Origin: a virus | Virus record (IMG/VR): IMGVR_UViG_3300030685_000003 | Coordinates: 1 to 64,000 of that record | Length of the DNA stretch: 64,000 nt | Strand: one strand, 5' to 3' | Part shown: positions 35,731-47,262 of the stretch, piece after piece | Layout: every line of letters begins with the position of its first letter | Position numbering within the stretch: the first letter of the stretch is position 1 | Notes under the pieces: model-generated | Databases searched by the model: none | Told to the model about the DNA's origin: nothing | Seen by the model: the letters and a program-made list of their open reading frames with translations, nothing else | Translations under genes and position numbers: made by a program

Positions 35731-36474
35731 ATGTGATCTAAAGTAAAACCATCATTTGTATATGTGCTATCTATAGTATGCCCCGTGTATAATAACCATA
35801 AATTCACTAGGCATATTTTCAAACAGATCGAAGCCTTGAACCCCGAACTTCATAATTATGAGGTGATTTTTTACGATGACGGATCTACCGACGGAACACA
35901 AGATATGAGACCGAATTTTAAACATACTTGGATCCAATGAGAAAAAAACATGTGAGTCACTCATGCATGGAATAAACTTATTGATTCAGCAAAAGGTAGA
36001 TTTGTGCTTGTAATTAACAATGATATTGTTATCAATCCAGAAGTAATAGAAGAAATGATGGATATCATGAAGAACGATAAGGACTGTATGGTTACAAATG
36101 CAAAGCAGATAATGCCTGGTAATATAATCATCAACGGTAAGATTACTGATACTGATAATATATCCGGACCAGCATGGATGATCAGGAAGAAAGACCGAAA
36201 TTTTATAGGTCCAATCCCATCACAACTTATTATGTTCGGTAACGATGATTATGTTTATTTGAAAGTAACTCAATGACTCAAGAAAAAAAGTATCTGGACT
36301 GAATATCCTATCTTTCATTTTACTAGTCAGACCGTGAAAGATTACTCAAAACTATCAGAGGTAACTATAAATGATATTAGAGAACTTCTTAAGATAGTAG
36401 AATCAAATAAACGAAATCATCTAAAATTATATGATATGATCAAAGCACAAGAAGATTTTATTTCTAAAAATTAA
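35731..36474 (+). CDS. GT2 family glycosyltransferase
   Basis: 247 residues with CPVYNNHKFT, the FYDDGSTDGT nucleotide-sugar loop and INNDIVIN (DxD equivalent), all classic GT2. The GSTDGT glycine pattern is intact with GGN codons while other glycines are TGA. Confidence 0.88.
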
Positions 36475-36479
36475 GTGAT

Positions 36480-37181
36480 ATGATAGAATCAACACAAGAG
36501 GCGTTTATCAGAAACAAGAGAGACCCATCTGATATTAACGAACACATGGAAACTTTACTTTACTACTCTAGAAAATGTAATGTTGTTGCAGAATTCTGAG
36601 TAAGAACTGGAGTATCTACATCAGCCTTCCTATATGGATTGCAGCCAGGTCGTACATTTCTTGGATATGATATCCAACATTATCCTGAGGCTCAGCAACT
36701 ATTTGATGTAGCTAAACAGGAAGGTAAGAGTTGTGAGTATATTATCCAAGATGTTCTAGATCCTAATTTCGAACTCCCATATGTAGACTTCTTGTTTATA
36801 GATACATGGCATACATATACACAACTTAGAAAAGAGTTGGAGAAACACGCAGATAAGGTTGGGAAATATTTGGTCTTCCACGATACAGTAAGTTTTGGTG
36901 ATCATGATGAGGAACTTCCTGGTTATGTAGCCCATGAAGATTATAAATGATTACTCCCTGCATTAGATCAATTCCTTCTTATTTATCCACAATGGAAACT
37001 ATTGGAGAAACACGAGAATAATAATGGTCTGGTTATTTTAGAAAACACAGAAGCTCCATCTGAAACTAGTACATATGTTCCTAAAGATATATCAAACATT
37101 GAAAATCCAACTGAAACGGACGCCCTTAACTCAAAAATATACTCTGAAACTTTAGATGATGCTTTTTGAGACGATGCCTAA
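36480..37181 (+). CDS. class I SAM-dependent methyltransferase
   Basis: 233 residues. Motif I VVAEFGVRTGVSTS (Gly by TGA), motif II FLGYDI, motif post-II QDVLDPNF and FLFIDTWHTY resemble methyltransferase family 24 or cephalosporin-hydroxylase-like proteins. C-terminal 40 residues are acidic. Likely decorates a sugar or nucleotide with neighbours. Confidence 0.75.
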
Positions 37182-37890
37182 AAATACAATACAACTTATC
37201 ACATCTATATACTGAAATTACGATGTGTTGAAAAATCAGCCAGAGCAAACAATCTCTGTGAATTTCACTTGCTTCACAGAAAGTGATGAGTTGCTTGTAG
37301 AAGATGGAAATACATGGACTGTATATTCTGTCCAGGATGACGAACTTAATACACTACATCCTCGTTTGTGAGCAAAATACTATAGAACCCACCCATTTCA
37401 ATCATTGAAAGATTTAGATATTCCACTTAATTATGGTGATATAGTTATTCGAATGGATTGATCTGCTAGATTGCTGAGAGAAGACTCTATCGAAAGACTT
37501 ATAGAACAATGTCCAGAAGCCTTCGATATTGTATGTTTCGAGCATCCTGAAAGATCTGATATTTATGAAGAAGCAGAATACTGTATAGAGAATAATATTC
37601 CAAAATATAAGGGACTACCCCTTAGAGAACAAGTTAATTGTTATAAGCATCAGTGACATCCAGAGTGATTCGGATTGTCTGCAACTGGGCTACTCATAAT
37701 GAAATATTCTAAAGAGGTCGAGTCAATGTTAGAGCAACGATGGGATGAATGTATCAACTGGAGCCGACAAGATCAGCTATCTTTCGATTACTTAGTTTGG
37801 TTATTAGATATTGAACGTGAATGGTTGGATGACAATCTTCGACATAATGAATACATAAATTTTTTAAATCCACATAAAAACGACTCATAA
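37174..37890 (+). CDS. DUF616-like glycosyltransferase domain protein
   Basis: 238 residues. LITSIYGNYDVL start, FTCFTESD, KYYRTHPFQSL and IVIRMDGSARL (WiDg-like metal site), RDEHPE-like FEHPERSD, matching the DUF616/TOD1 glycosyltransferase layout. Overlaps neighbours by 8 bp and 1 bp, so coupled translation. Confidence 0.7.
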
Positions 37891-38393
37891 TGCCCTTCTC
37901 GTTACAACAATTTGACGATTTACTAGTAACAGATTTCCTTAGCCTCTCTCAACACGATACAGTGTTTGATGTTGGCTGTGGCGCATGAAAGATATGGAAC
38001 CTACTACATTCCTATGTCAAGAAAATTGATGGTATAGAAATACATAGAATCTATATACCTCAGTTCGACTTAGATAGAAAATACGATAATCTATACATAT
38101 GAGATATTCTACAACATGAGTTCTTACAAAACTACGATGTAATTGTACTTGGAGATGTTCTAGAGCATATTGATAGACAGTCTGCAAAAAAATTACTTGA
38201 AAATTTGAAGAGAAGATGTAATACTATCTATGTACAAATCCCATATATGCATACACAAGGTGTGGAATTTGATAATATATACGAAACGCATTTACAATCA
38301 GATCTTACTCCGGAACTGTTTTTGAAAGAATATCCTGGATTTGAGCTCTTGTGAGCAGATTCTTTAATTTGATTATACAAACGATCATGCTAA
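37890..38393 (+). CDS. class I SAM-dependent methyltransferase, 167 aa
   Basis: Motif I FDVGCGAGKIWN (third Gly TGA), DGIEI, and motif post-I VIVLGDVLEHI are clear SAM-binding features. Target unknown, probably product of the preceding glycosyltransferases. Confidence 0.82.
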
Positions 38394-38632
38394 AACCAAC
38401 AGGTACTAAATTATTCGTTAGAAAAGTCAACGAAACCAAGGAAGAGGGGGTCTTTGTCCCTACTCCTAGTGAAACGTCTTACATTAGATGTGAGATTGTA
38501 GAAGACAGTCCAGATAAGCCATTGTCTTGCCAATATATATTGGTACAAAAGAGGTTTCTAGATGTTGAAATATCTCCAGATATCTTCATTATTGAATCAT
38601 TCTGCGTGGATGCAAAGGAAGTTGAAGCCTAA
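38387..38632 (+). CDS. groS: GroES-like co-chaperonin
   Basis: 81 residues. MLKPTGTKLFVRKVNETKE and EEGVFVPTP match the Cpn10 N-terminal strands and the region before the mobile loop; the typical roof loop is shortened. It lies 22 bp before groEL, as in cellular groESL operons. Caps the GroEL ring. Confidence 0.8.
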   Translation: MLKPTGTKLFVRKVNETKEEGVFVPTPSETSYIRCEIVEDSPDKPLSCQYILVQKRFLDVEISPDIFIIESFCVDAKEVEA

Positions 38633-38654
38633 TTTTAGATTATAAGCTATATTT

Positions 38655-40292
38655 ATGGGTAAAGAAATCACGTTTTGAGAAAATTGAAGGAAAAAAATCC
38701 TTAATGGAATAAAAAAAGTATATGATGTGGTAAGAATTACTATGTGACCTAAGGGGAAAAACGTATTATTGCAGAGAAATAACGTACCATTGATCACAAA
38801 TGATGGTATAAGTGTGGCAAAACTTATAGAATTGAATGATAATGCTGAGAAAATGGGTCTAAGATTCATCCAAGAAGCCGCTTGAAAGACCAATTTAGAT
38901 GCCTGAGATGGTACTACATTGACTACTGTACTGTCTTATGCCATGGCAAATGAAGGTATGAAGTATGTAAATAACGGAATCAATCCATTTACGCTATCGG
39001 AGCAGCTTTTAAACACCCAAAAATTTGTATTAGAGGGACTAAAATGAATGACTTTGCCAGTTACTTCGAAGAAGTTGATCCAAGAAGTTGCTACAATCTC
39101 TGCTCAGAGCGAGGAAATCGGTAAAGTTATCGCCGATACTATAGATAAAGTAGGTGAAAACGGGGTTATTACCGTAGAAGAAGGTAAAAATCTGGGTATA
39201 ACTACTGAAATTACTATAGGATATAAGTTCAATCAGGGGTATACATCACCATATTTCGTTACAGATCCTAATAAAATGGAGTGTATTATAGAGAATGCAT
39301 ACATCTTAATTACCGATAAGACCATATCTAACCCGAAAGATATAGAAAAAGCACTCAATGATATTACCATGACAGGTTCTAAAGATATAGTCATTATTGC
39401 TGAGGATGTTATAGGTGATGCATTGACTATGATTGTAAGGGCAAAGAACCATAGAGGCACACCAATAAATATCGTAGTTGTTAAGGCTCCAAGTTACGGA
39501 GACGTTAAGAAAGAAATGCTATGTGACATTGCTGCCATCACTGGTGGTAAAGTCTTCTCAGATGATTTTTGAATAAGTTTCGACCAATCATCTTTGGACT
39601 ATATGTGACGTTGTGATAAATTTATTTGTACCAAACAATCAAGTATCATAGTTTGAGGTAAATGATCAAAAAAAGATATAGATTCTAGAATAGCTTCTGT
39701 AAAAGCGTTGCTCAAAAACAAGGATGATGATTTTGATAGATTCGATCTTGATAGAAGAGTTGCTGCTCTTGCCGGATGAGTTGCTGTTATCAGAGTTGGA
39801 GCTGGTACTGAAATGGAAATGCAGAATAAAAGACTTAAGGTCGAGGATGCGTTGAATGCCACTAAGGCAGCTATCCAAGAAGGTATTGTTGCATGAGGAT
39901 GAACGACTCTTGTAAATCTAAGCGAGTATATACTTAGTCAGTGATTCACATACGTTTCTGAAGAAGAAAAAATTGCCGACAAAATTATCGCAGATGCATT
40001 ACTCTATCCGATCAAACAAATCTGTTTGAATGCTGGATATAGTGGTGATGTGGCAGTAGATAAAATAATAAAGCATAAATCCAATAGCTATGGATTCAAC
40101 GCAAAGACTGGTGAGTACTGAGATATGCTTAGGATGTGAATCATAGACCCGGCTAAAGTTTTGAGATGTGCTATCGAAAATGCTGTGTCTGCCGCTATGA
40201 TGCTCCTTACACTTGATGCTATCGTTGTTGATGAAAAAATTAAGGACCAATACTCAGTCCAAACAGGATTTGATTTATCTGACGCTATGTAA
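38655..40292 (+). CDS. groL: GroEL chaperonin
   Basis: 545 residues, full length. MGKEITFGENW start, [26 protein letters not shown] (ATP binding; several glycines TGA), [11 protein letters not shown] apical domain, [40 protein letters not shown] and C-terminal DAIVVDE. About 16 glycines are TGA, at positions that are glycine in all GroELs: the best proof of the code. Probably folds the capsid; phage GroEL genes are uncommon. Confidence 0.96.
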
Positions 40293-42421
40293 TGGAATTA
40301 AAACAATATACCCTCTCCTCTCCATTGATGATTTACGATGGCACTAAAAAGATAGCCACAATTTATGACGCTATTAGTGCTATCGTCTTCTCCAAATATT
40401 TCACTTCATGGAAGCTCACAGTAAAATACTGATCTAAAAAACTTGATAACTATAATCAGTTAAAGTTGATCTATGGTGATATCCACTCTCTTGTAGATAT
40501 TGCTAGATGATTTGCAGATACTGATTTTTTTATAAAATCCAAATGAGACAAGAATTTCGTCGCTATACCAGATGAATCTTATCTTGAGAGCTTCTGAGAA
40601 ATTATGAGAAACATTGCGGATTTTACTTGAGAGCTTCTTGCTAAGTATGTCGGATCTCAGGACCAACTTAACCAAGAACTTGAGGATATTCTTCAATACG
40701 GATTGTTTGATGATGAGTGATTTAGTAGGCTTGCAAACTACTATAGTGGAATGATTTTTAATGAAACTATAGATGAGGGCCAGAAAGCCTCAGTACAATA
40801 TGGGGATTATCTACTGCAAACATCTCTGGATGAGGCGGCGGATATTCCAGATCATCTTATCAATTATGTTGAAAGAGAGGTCTTGTGATTTGAGATTGAT
40901 ACCGCAAATTTGCGTAAGCTGATATGATTTGAGCCTCAGTGATGGCAAAGATATTTTTTGATAAATCAAAAGAGGTTTTCAACTATTGTATGATCTAGAA
41001 AGCTAGGTAAGTCCTATCTTATGGCGTACTTATTGATCAGACAAATATTTAAGAAGAATCAAGATATCGTATATGTGGTTCCTAACTTTGATATGGCCGA
41101 TCAGGTGTGGAGTTATATAGAGAGATTTATCCGTGATATTAACGATCCTGGATTGAGATTTGATAAGGCAAGAAGAACGTTCTCATATACTACAAATAGA
41201 AGTATCTGTACGTTCGTATCTGCCGATTCTAAGTCAATGGGAAGATCGAAGAAAGCTGATCTTGTTCTTTACGATGAATGAAGTTTCGTATCTGATTTGG
41301 CAAGAAAAACGCTTATCCCGCTAGTTGCAAATACTATGGGATATGAGGTTTATGTGTCTACCGTATCTATAGAGACTCCAATCAACTGGTTCTACAAAAA
41401 CTTTAAGAAATGAGAATTGGGATTAGATGCTGCATATTTCTCAGTAAGAGTTGATATCTATCATAACCCATTCATCGCAGATGATGAAAAGAAGAGACTT
41501 ATCCAAGAATATAAGGACGATCCTATGATGTCTGCTACTGAGCTTTTCGCTATGTTTCCATCAGTAGGTTGAGGATTCAATCTCTGAGAATTCTTTTTGC
41601 ATCACACAAATACTACAGATATTATAGTGAATGGAGTAAAGATAGTCCTTAAGACAGAAATTGACGATCTTAAAAAAGAATATTATAGATTCGCTCTATG
41701 ATATGATCCAGCGTTGATGCGTGATAAGTGATGACTTGTGATAATTTGAGTTAAGAGAATTATAGATATTATAGATGGTATCCCTATTGATAAGAACAAA
41801 TTTGAGATCATATGAGGCGCATATATCAATGTTACCGATTATACCCAGCAAATAAATATTATGTTGGAACTCCAAGAATTACTCAAGCAAGTGAATGCTG
41901 CAGGTCAGATTATACCTTGTTTTGTGGCAATGGATGCAACTGGTTCTGGTATGTGAGTATACGAGCTTATGAGAGGAATGGGTGTTCAAGAAATTCACAG
42001 AATATTTTGGGGAGGTAGTAATTTTATAGAGCCTACCTATGATAATGGTATATGGAAGGCAAACAAAAAAGATTTGGAATCACTTTTCCGTGCATGAGCT
42101 GGTAGAGATTTGTTTGCATACAACTATAATACCGAACTAAGATCTGAGATAGAAGAGTACGGAGTCTCTACAAGATCCGCCGGTGATGGTCACTTTGACC
42201 AGTTGTCTGCTTGATTTTGTGTATACTTCATTTGTAAGAGATATATTGGTGATTGGGTAGGTGATGCTAGAAATTTACCATGAAATCCAGAAGACATGTT
42301 CCAGCATATAGAAGACCTTGCTGGTAAAAAAATGCATATTCCAGGTTCTGTCTCTATAGAGGAATGACAGATAACTAGAACAAAAACACAGAATCAGAGA
42401 TATAGAAGGTTTACCTATTAG
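40292..42421 (+). CDS. terL: terminase large subunit
   Basis: 709 residues. ATPase: PQGWQRYFLINQKRF, Walker A GSRKLGKSY (Gly by TGA), Walker B DLVLYDEGSF, coupling motif VSTVS. RNase H-like nuclease: ALGYDPALMRDKGGLVI, VAMDATGSG, DHF-like GDGHFDQLSAGF. An N-terminal extension of about 200 residues precedes the ATPase. Packages DNA into the head. Coupled to GroEL by TAATG. Confidence 0.92.
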
Positions 42422-42492
42422 TAAATGGATTGCATTTGTAGAGAAAATATCTATACTTCTTCTGATAATTATTTACTCCTATTCATTTCACT

Positions 42493-44334
42493 ATGGTAAA
42501 TCAAGAACAAGTTCACGCTCCAGCTCCAGTTGGTAAAGAAACATTTGAAGTACCAGAGTCGGATGATACTATGAAACTTAATGATGTAAGAATAATCTGG
42601 AATAACTATAAGAGTATCTATCTTAGTTACTATATTTCTATTTGGAAAAATTATTGTATGTATGGTGGCGATAGGTTACAATTTATCAGTGACTGGCAGA
42701 CTAATATAAAGTCTGGTATGACTCTCTATTATACAGAAAGTACGTATGGTACTATTTCCGATGCTGAACAGGCATACAGAATTACTGGTAGAAATTTACA
42801 AGATCAAGATACGGCTGACGCCATTCTTGACTGGACAGAATGGTTACATACTAGAGTTGACTCTGATACTGCCTTCCAAGATGCCATTAAAGAAACAATT
42901 CTTTTCTGAACAGGATTTTTTAGGGTGGGGTATAGATATTTCGAGAACAAATTCAATATCTTACAAAAAGATGGTAAATCTAAACCAGGTATAGAGGTCA
43001 TAGATAATGCTACTCTCGAATTTATTTCGGCTATGGAAATGTGTGTAGATAATTCTGCTCGTTCTGAGGAGGAATGTAGATATAAAATTAGGAGAAGGGT
43101 TATGTCTACTAAAGATATTGAGAGCACTTATTCATTCTACGGATTGAAACTAAGCAAGGAAGATATAGATACTCCATACTATGTTGATCAAATAGATTAC
43201 GAAAGATTCAAGAAAGATATTATAATGATGTCTGCGATTGCAGAGCTTAAGCCAATCAGAGATGAGGTATTTTACTTTGTCCCTGAAAAAAACTCAGAAG
43301 TTTTCGAAGTCTACGAAAGAGGACAAGTATCAATATTTGTAAATGGTAAGAAATATGGACCATTCGCTCAAATTGGTCCTTGGAAAAAAGATCCAGTTAA
43401 GGCTATGCAGTTTATTAGAATCCCTAATTCTTTATATGGTTTGGGTATAGGTACTATTGTTAAACCGGTTCAAGAAGTATCTGATGCGATTTTGAACTCT
43501 AGAATGGATAATGTTAAGTTGGTCAACAATAAAGTGTTTATCCATGTTACTAGTAAAGATCCATTGCTTCAAGCACAAGATTTCTTAGAATTGGAACCAG
43601 GATTGATTATTCATACTGCAAATTCTGACGCTTTGACTGAGATGAAAATTGATGATATTAAGCAAGGACCTATTGTAGAATACCAAAATCTATCAGATAT
43701 TACAGACAAGACTGTAGGTACTAACTGATATAATATGGGTACTCAAAATAAAGTTGAAAGAGTAAGTGGTGCAATTGATGCATTACAAAGATCTGCTCTA
43801 GGTAGAATTAGAGGATGTATAACATCTATAGGTAGAGCAATGTGATTTTCTGCAAAATACATGTTCATCTTATCTATGTACTATACAGATCAAAAAATAT
43901 TTGAAAGAGTTCTTGGCCCAGAAGGATATTGAAAGATTAAGGACCTAGATATAGAAGAAATTATAAATGACATGGATTTCGAGTTCAACATGGATGCAGA
44001 TAAGATCAAGTCTGTTTCTCAAAAAATGAATGGAGCTCTGCAGCTGTTACAATATTTACCTAATCTTAAAGACGCTGCTGGTAATCCAATCGTTGATCCA
44101 GTTCCAGTTGTTGATATGATTCTTGAATGACTTGGTATGTCTGGTTCTGTTAAATTTACTGTAGAAGATGCCCAAGCATCAGCTCAACTTGCCGGTGAAA
44201 TAAAAAAAGCATTTGATGCAGTTGTTCCGCAACAACCAGCTCCCCAACCATGATCTTGAGCTACACCATCCCAGCCAGCTGCAGATCCTGTTGCTTGAGT
44301 TAATCCTATTCAATCCCAATTGCAAGTAGGATAA
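42493..44334 (+). CDS. portal protein
   Basis: 613 residues following terL. ETILFGTGFFRVGYRYF, WKKDPVKAMQFIRIPNSLYG, GLGIGTIVKPVQEVSDAILN and DNVKLVNNKVFI match the wing and stem of podovirus-type portals. C-terminal Pro/Gln/Ala-rich tail. Ring at the head vertex through which DNA passes. Confidence 0.88.
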
Positions 44335-44354
44335 TTTATTTATAAACAACAACT

Positions 44355-44714
44355 ATGTGAAACCAACTTAAAAATTTTTTTACTAGATTTTTGATAAAGA
44401 GCCCTACTCCATCCCCTAAGTTGGAAATATCTTTTGTAATATATAACATAGATGCCGCTGCTATCCCTAGAGAGTATAGAGATGTATTTATAAAAATACT
44501 TCATAATACATATCTTACTAGGTTGGAATCGGTGGTTGCAATAACTGACGAAAAGGAGAAACTTAGAATGGCTTATTATGCAGAGGAGGATCTATTCTTA
44601 TACAATGCATTTAAGACTCTAAATATAACTCAAGACCAAAAAGCCAAGATTGAACAAACAAAAGAGCATATTAAAGAAGAAAAAAATAAGAGCTTCTTAT
44701 TTGGTACTGACTAG
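44355..44714 (+). CDS. hypothetical protein between portal and scaffold, 119 aa
   Basis: MGNQLKNFFTRFLIKSPTP; helical charged C-terminus. In T7-like order a small assembly protein often sits here. Unrecognised. Confidence 0.6.
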
Positions 44715-44728
44715 TATATCTCAAGAAT

Positions 44729-44757
44729 ATCCCGTTGGAATGCGGGATGTTTTTAAA
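44729..44757 (+). terminator. Rho-independent terminator
   Basis: ATCCCG-TTGGAATG-CGGGAT followed by GTTTTT. Separates the packaging genes from the capsid operon. Confidence 0.8.
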
Positions 44758-44772
44758 ATATATAAAAATCTA

Positions 44773-44800
44773 TTGATTTCTCCTCGTATATCATTAAAAT
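44773..44800 (+). promoter_or_regulatory. promoter TTGATT-16-TAAAAT
   Basis: -35 TTGATT and -10 TAAAAT with 16 bp spacer, directly after the terminator and 50 bp before the scaffold ATG. Confidence 0.6.
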
Positions 44801-44853
44801 ATCCATGTAGATAAAACACACTACTAACCAAATTTATTTTCTCAACCTACTCT

Positions 44854-45738
44854 ATGGCAAAAACAAAGTTTGCAAATCAAGATGCATTGGATGAAGCATT
44901 TGGTACCCAAGATGACACAGAGACTAACGATGTGCAAACTGGAACATGAACCCCTTCTGAGGTGAGTGCAGATGACTTTCTATCATGAGATGACCAATCA
45001 TCAGAACCCGACACAACAGATACAACAGACACAACTACTCCGGACGCTATCCCGGCAGATGGTACAGACACTACATCAGTTTCGGATGAAACAGCAGCAT
45101 CAGGGGATGCGGCTACTACTGAAGATACTCCATGAGAGGAAGTAGGTGAAACTCCGGCTGAAGCAAGTGAAGAAGCAGAAGACCCAGAAAAGATTCTTCA
45201 AGATCTACTTAGTGAGGTTGAAAATAAAGATACGGCCATACTAGAAAAAGATAAGGAGATCCAAGCTACGGTTGAGGGCTCATCTATGCCAGATGCAGAA
45301 AAGCAAGATCTATTGACTAAACTTCAAGAAAAGGATCAAATTGTTGCAGAAAAAGATGATATAATTTCTGAGCTTCAAACTAGGAATAAAGTACTAGAAG
45401 ACAAGCACTCTTGAGCAATCACAGAAAACGAGAATTATAGAATTGAAAGTCTTGCTAATAAGAAAGTCCTTGACAAGATACAGTCAGATCCCGAAATACA
45501 ACAATTCGTTTCACTTAAGATTAGAGCAGATAATTGAGATACTGCTGCTTGAGATCAGCTTGATTGATTGCTATCAGACATAATGAAATCTAGATGAATA
45601 GATGTAAGTGCTCTAGTAGATAGTCAAAAGAAAGCTGAGAAAACAGCACTATCACAACAATCTGTACCTTCGTACTCTCAATGAGATATCCAATTTGATC
45701 CCTCAGTAGAATGAGATGCTCTAGATAACCTTGGGTAG
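44854..45738 (+). CDS. capsid scaffolding protein
   Basis: 294 residues: an acidic Ser/Thr/Asp-rich N-terminal 110 residues, a long coiled coil (about 110-190, EKDKEIQATVEGSS... LQEKDQIVAEKDDI) and a globular end. Position between portal and MCP and composition fit a scaffold that shapes the procapsid. Confidence 0.82.
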
Positions 45739-45765
45739 AAAATTTATTTTTAACAACCCTCCCAC

Positions 45766-47136
45766 ATGGCAAATTTAAATCTTAGATCGGCCGCTACCGA
45801 GCTTAATAACAAAACTATCAATATCTTCAAATATGGATGGGGATATGCTGGTAAAACAATGGCAATGTTTATGTACAATCTTATTGACCTAAACGCTGAA
45901 ACCATTGATTGGAAAAACATTAAACCAAAGCCATTCAAAGTAGAAATGAAAGAAAATCTTTTAACAGATCAAAATCTTGGAAACAAGGCAACTTGGCAAG
46001 AAATCAATGTTAAAGATCAAGTATTGGTAATTAACTCAGTATGTACTACAGCTAAAACAATCGTTGTTGCTGCAACTGGTCCAGTTAACTACAAAAGAGG
46101 TCAATGGTTCTTCAATCCACAAAAACAAGAATCATACCAAATCAATACAGATGTTTCTGATACAACAATTGGAGCAACTACAGTTACTCTTACTTGTGTA
46201 GATATCGGATCAGCTGCTGCAAACGCTAACCTTAGAATTGCTGGTTACTCTAAACCTTACAAAAACAATGAGGGTAATGCATTCGTTGCAGATCAAGTAC
46301 AAGAAATGTACAACATCTTCACTGGATTCAATATGGCGATCAATCTTGATCAAAATGAAATGAATCAAAACTCAATCTTCAAAGAAGATACTAAGGCATA
46401 TATTTCACAAAAGACTGCTGAAGCATCAAGAACAATGCTTATCAACTCTTGGAGACAATACTATACTGGTGAAAGAGGTGCTAACTCTATAGGAGGTACA
46501 ACTACTCCAACTCTTGGAGGTTTGAACTACTTCTTGAAGAATGTATCAAACATTGCTGCTATAAATGTTGGAACTGGAGCAAGTGGTGCAGTAGGTGGTG
46601 AAATCGTAGTAAATGGTTCAACTTATGATGAAAAGAGACAATCTTTCCTTTCTGCTTTGAACTCTATCTTGATCTCTCCATTGCCAAATATCAAAGGAGC
46701 TAACAAACTTATCTTCCTTTGTACAACTTCTTTCATGAGAGAAATTGAAGAAATGTTCTTCCCTAAATTAACTAACTTCGACAAGATCAGAGTTATGGAT
46801 TTGGAAGTAGAAACTATCAAATTTGCTAATGCAACTGTTTCATTCATCGTTGATGAAAGTCTTGATGATTTGAACTTCACTAAGACATCTGCTGGAGTAT
46901 ACGGAATGCAAAAGATTGGTTACATAATCCCTATTGATTACTGTAAAACAGTCATGAAAGCAAACGATGTTTATACTAAGGATGGACAATCAGTTCAAGC
47001 TCTTGGTATGGGTAAATTCTTCATCTTGCCACAAACAGCTGAAGAAAGTCTTGACTTTAGATTGTACTCAAACGCATCTGCGATGTGGGGAGCAATCAGT
47101 TCAGGGGCATACAGAAAGATTACATTCGGATGGTAA
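45766..47136 (+). CDS. major capsid protein
   Basis: 456 residues with HK97-like features: long N-terminal arm, beta-rich E-loop-like region (KRGQWFFNPQKQESYQ), spine helix MFMREIEEMFFPKL-type and C-terminal SSGAYRKITFGW. Placed after scaffold. Remarkably TGA-free: all 33 glycines counted use GGN codons, unlike every neighbour. Has own promoter upstream of scaffold and a perfect terminator downstream, consistent with very high expression. Confidence 0.9.
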   Translation: MANLNLRSAATELNNKTINIFKYGWGYAGKTMAMFMYNLIDLNAETIDWKNIKPKPFKVEMKENLLTDQNLGNKATWQEINVKDQVLVINSVCTTAKTIVVAATGPVNYKRGQWFFNPQKQESYQINTDVSDTTIGATTVTLTCVDIGSAAANANLRIAGYSKPYKNNEGNAFVADQVQEMYNIFTGFNMAINLDQNEMNQNSIFKEDTKAYISQKTAEASRTMLINSWRQYYTGERGANSIGGTTTPTLGGLNYFLKNVSNIAAINVGTGASGAVGGEIVVNGSTYDEKRQSFLSALNSILISPLPNIKGANKLIFLCTTSFMREIEEMFFPKLTNFDKIRVMDLEVETIKFANATVSFIVDESLDDLNFTKTSAGVYGMQKIGYIIPIDYCKTVMKANDVYTKDGQSVQALGMGKFFILPQTAEESLDFRLYSNASAMWGAISSGAYRKITFGW

Positions 47137-47156
47137 TCATCTCCCAAATACAGATC

Positions 47157-47184
47157 AATACCTCTTCGGAGGTATTTTTCTTTT
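47157..47184 (+). terminator. strong terminator with TTCG tetraloop
   Basis: ATACCTC-TTCG-GAGGTAT followed by TTTTCTTTT, just after the capsid gene. Confidence 0.9.
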
Positions 47185-47196
47185 ACAAAAAATTTC

Positions 47197-47224
47197 TTGT
47201 ATATCTTTGACAAATCATTATAAT
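47197..47224 (+). promoter_or_regulatory. promoter TTGTAT-16-TATAAT
   Basis: -35 TTGTAT, 16 bp spacer, consensus -10 TATAAT; starts the connector/tail transcript. Confidence 0.6.
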
Positions 47225-47262
47225 CCCTAGTATGAAATACTTTTAATGCTAATTTTCCAAAT

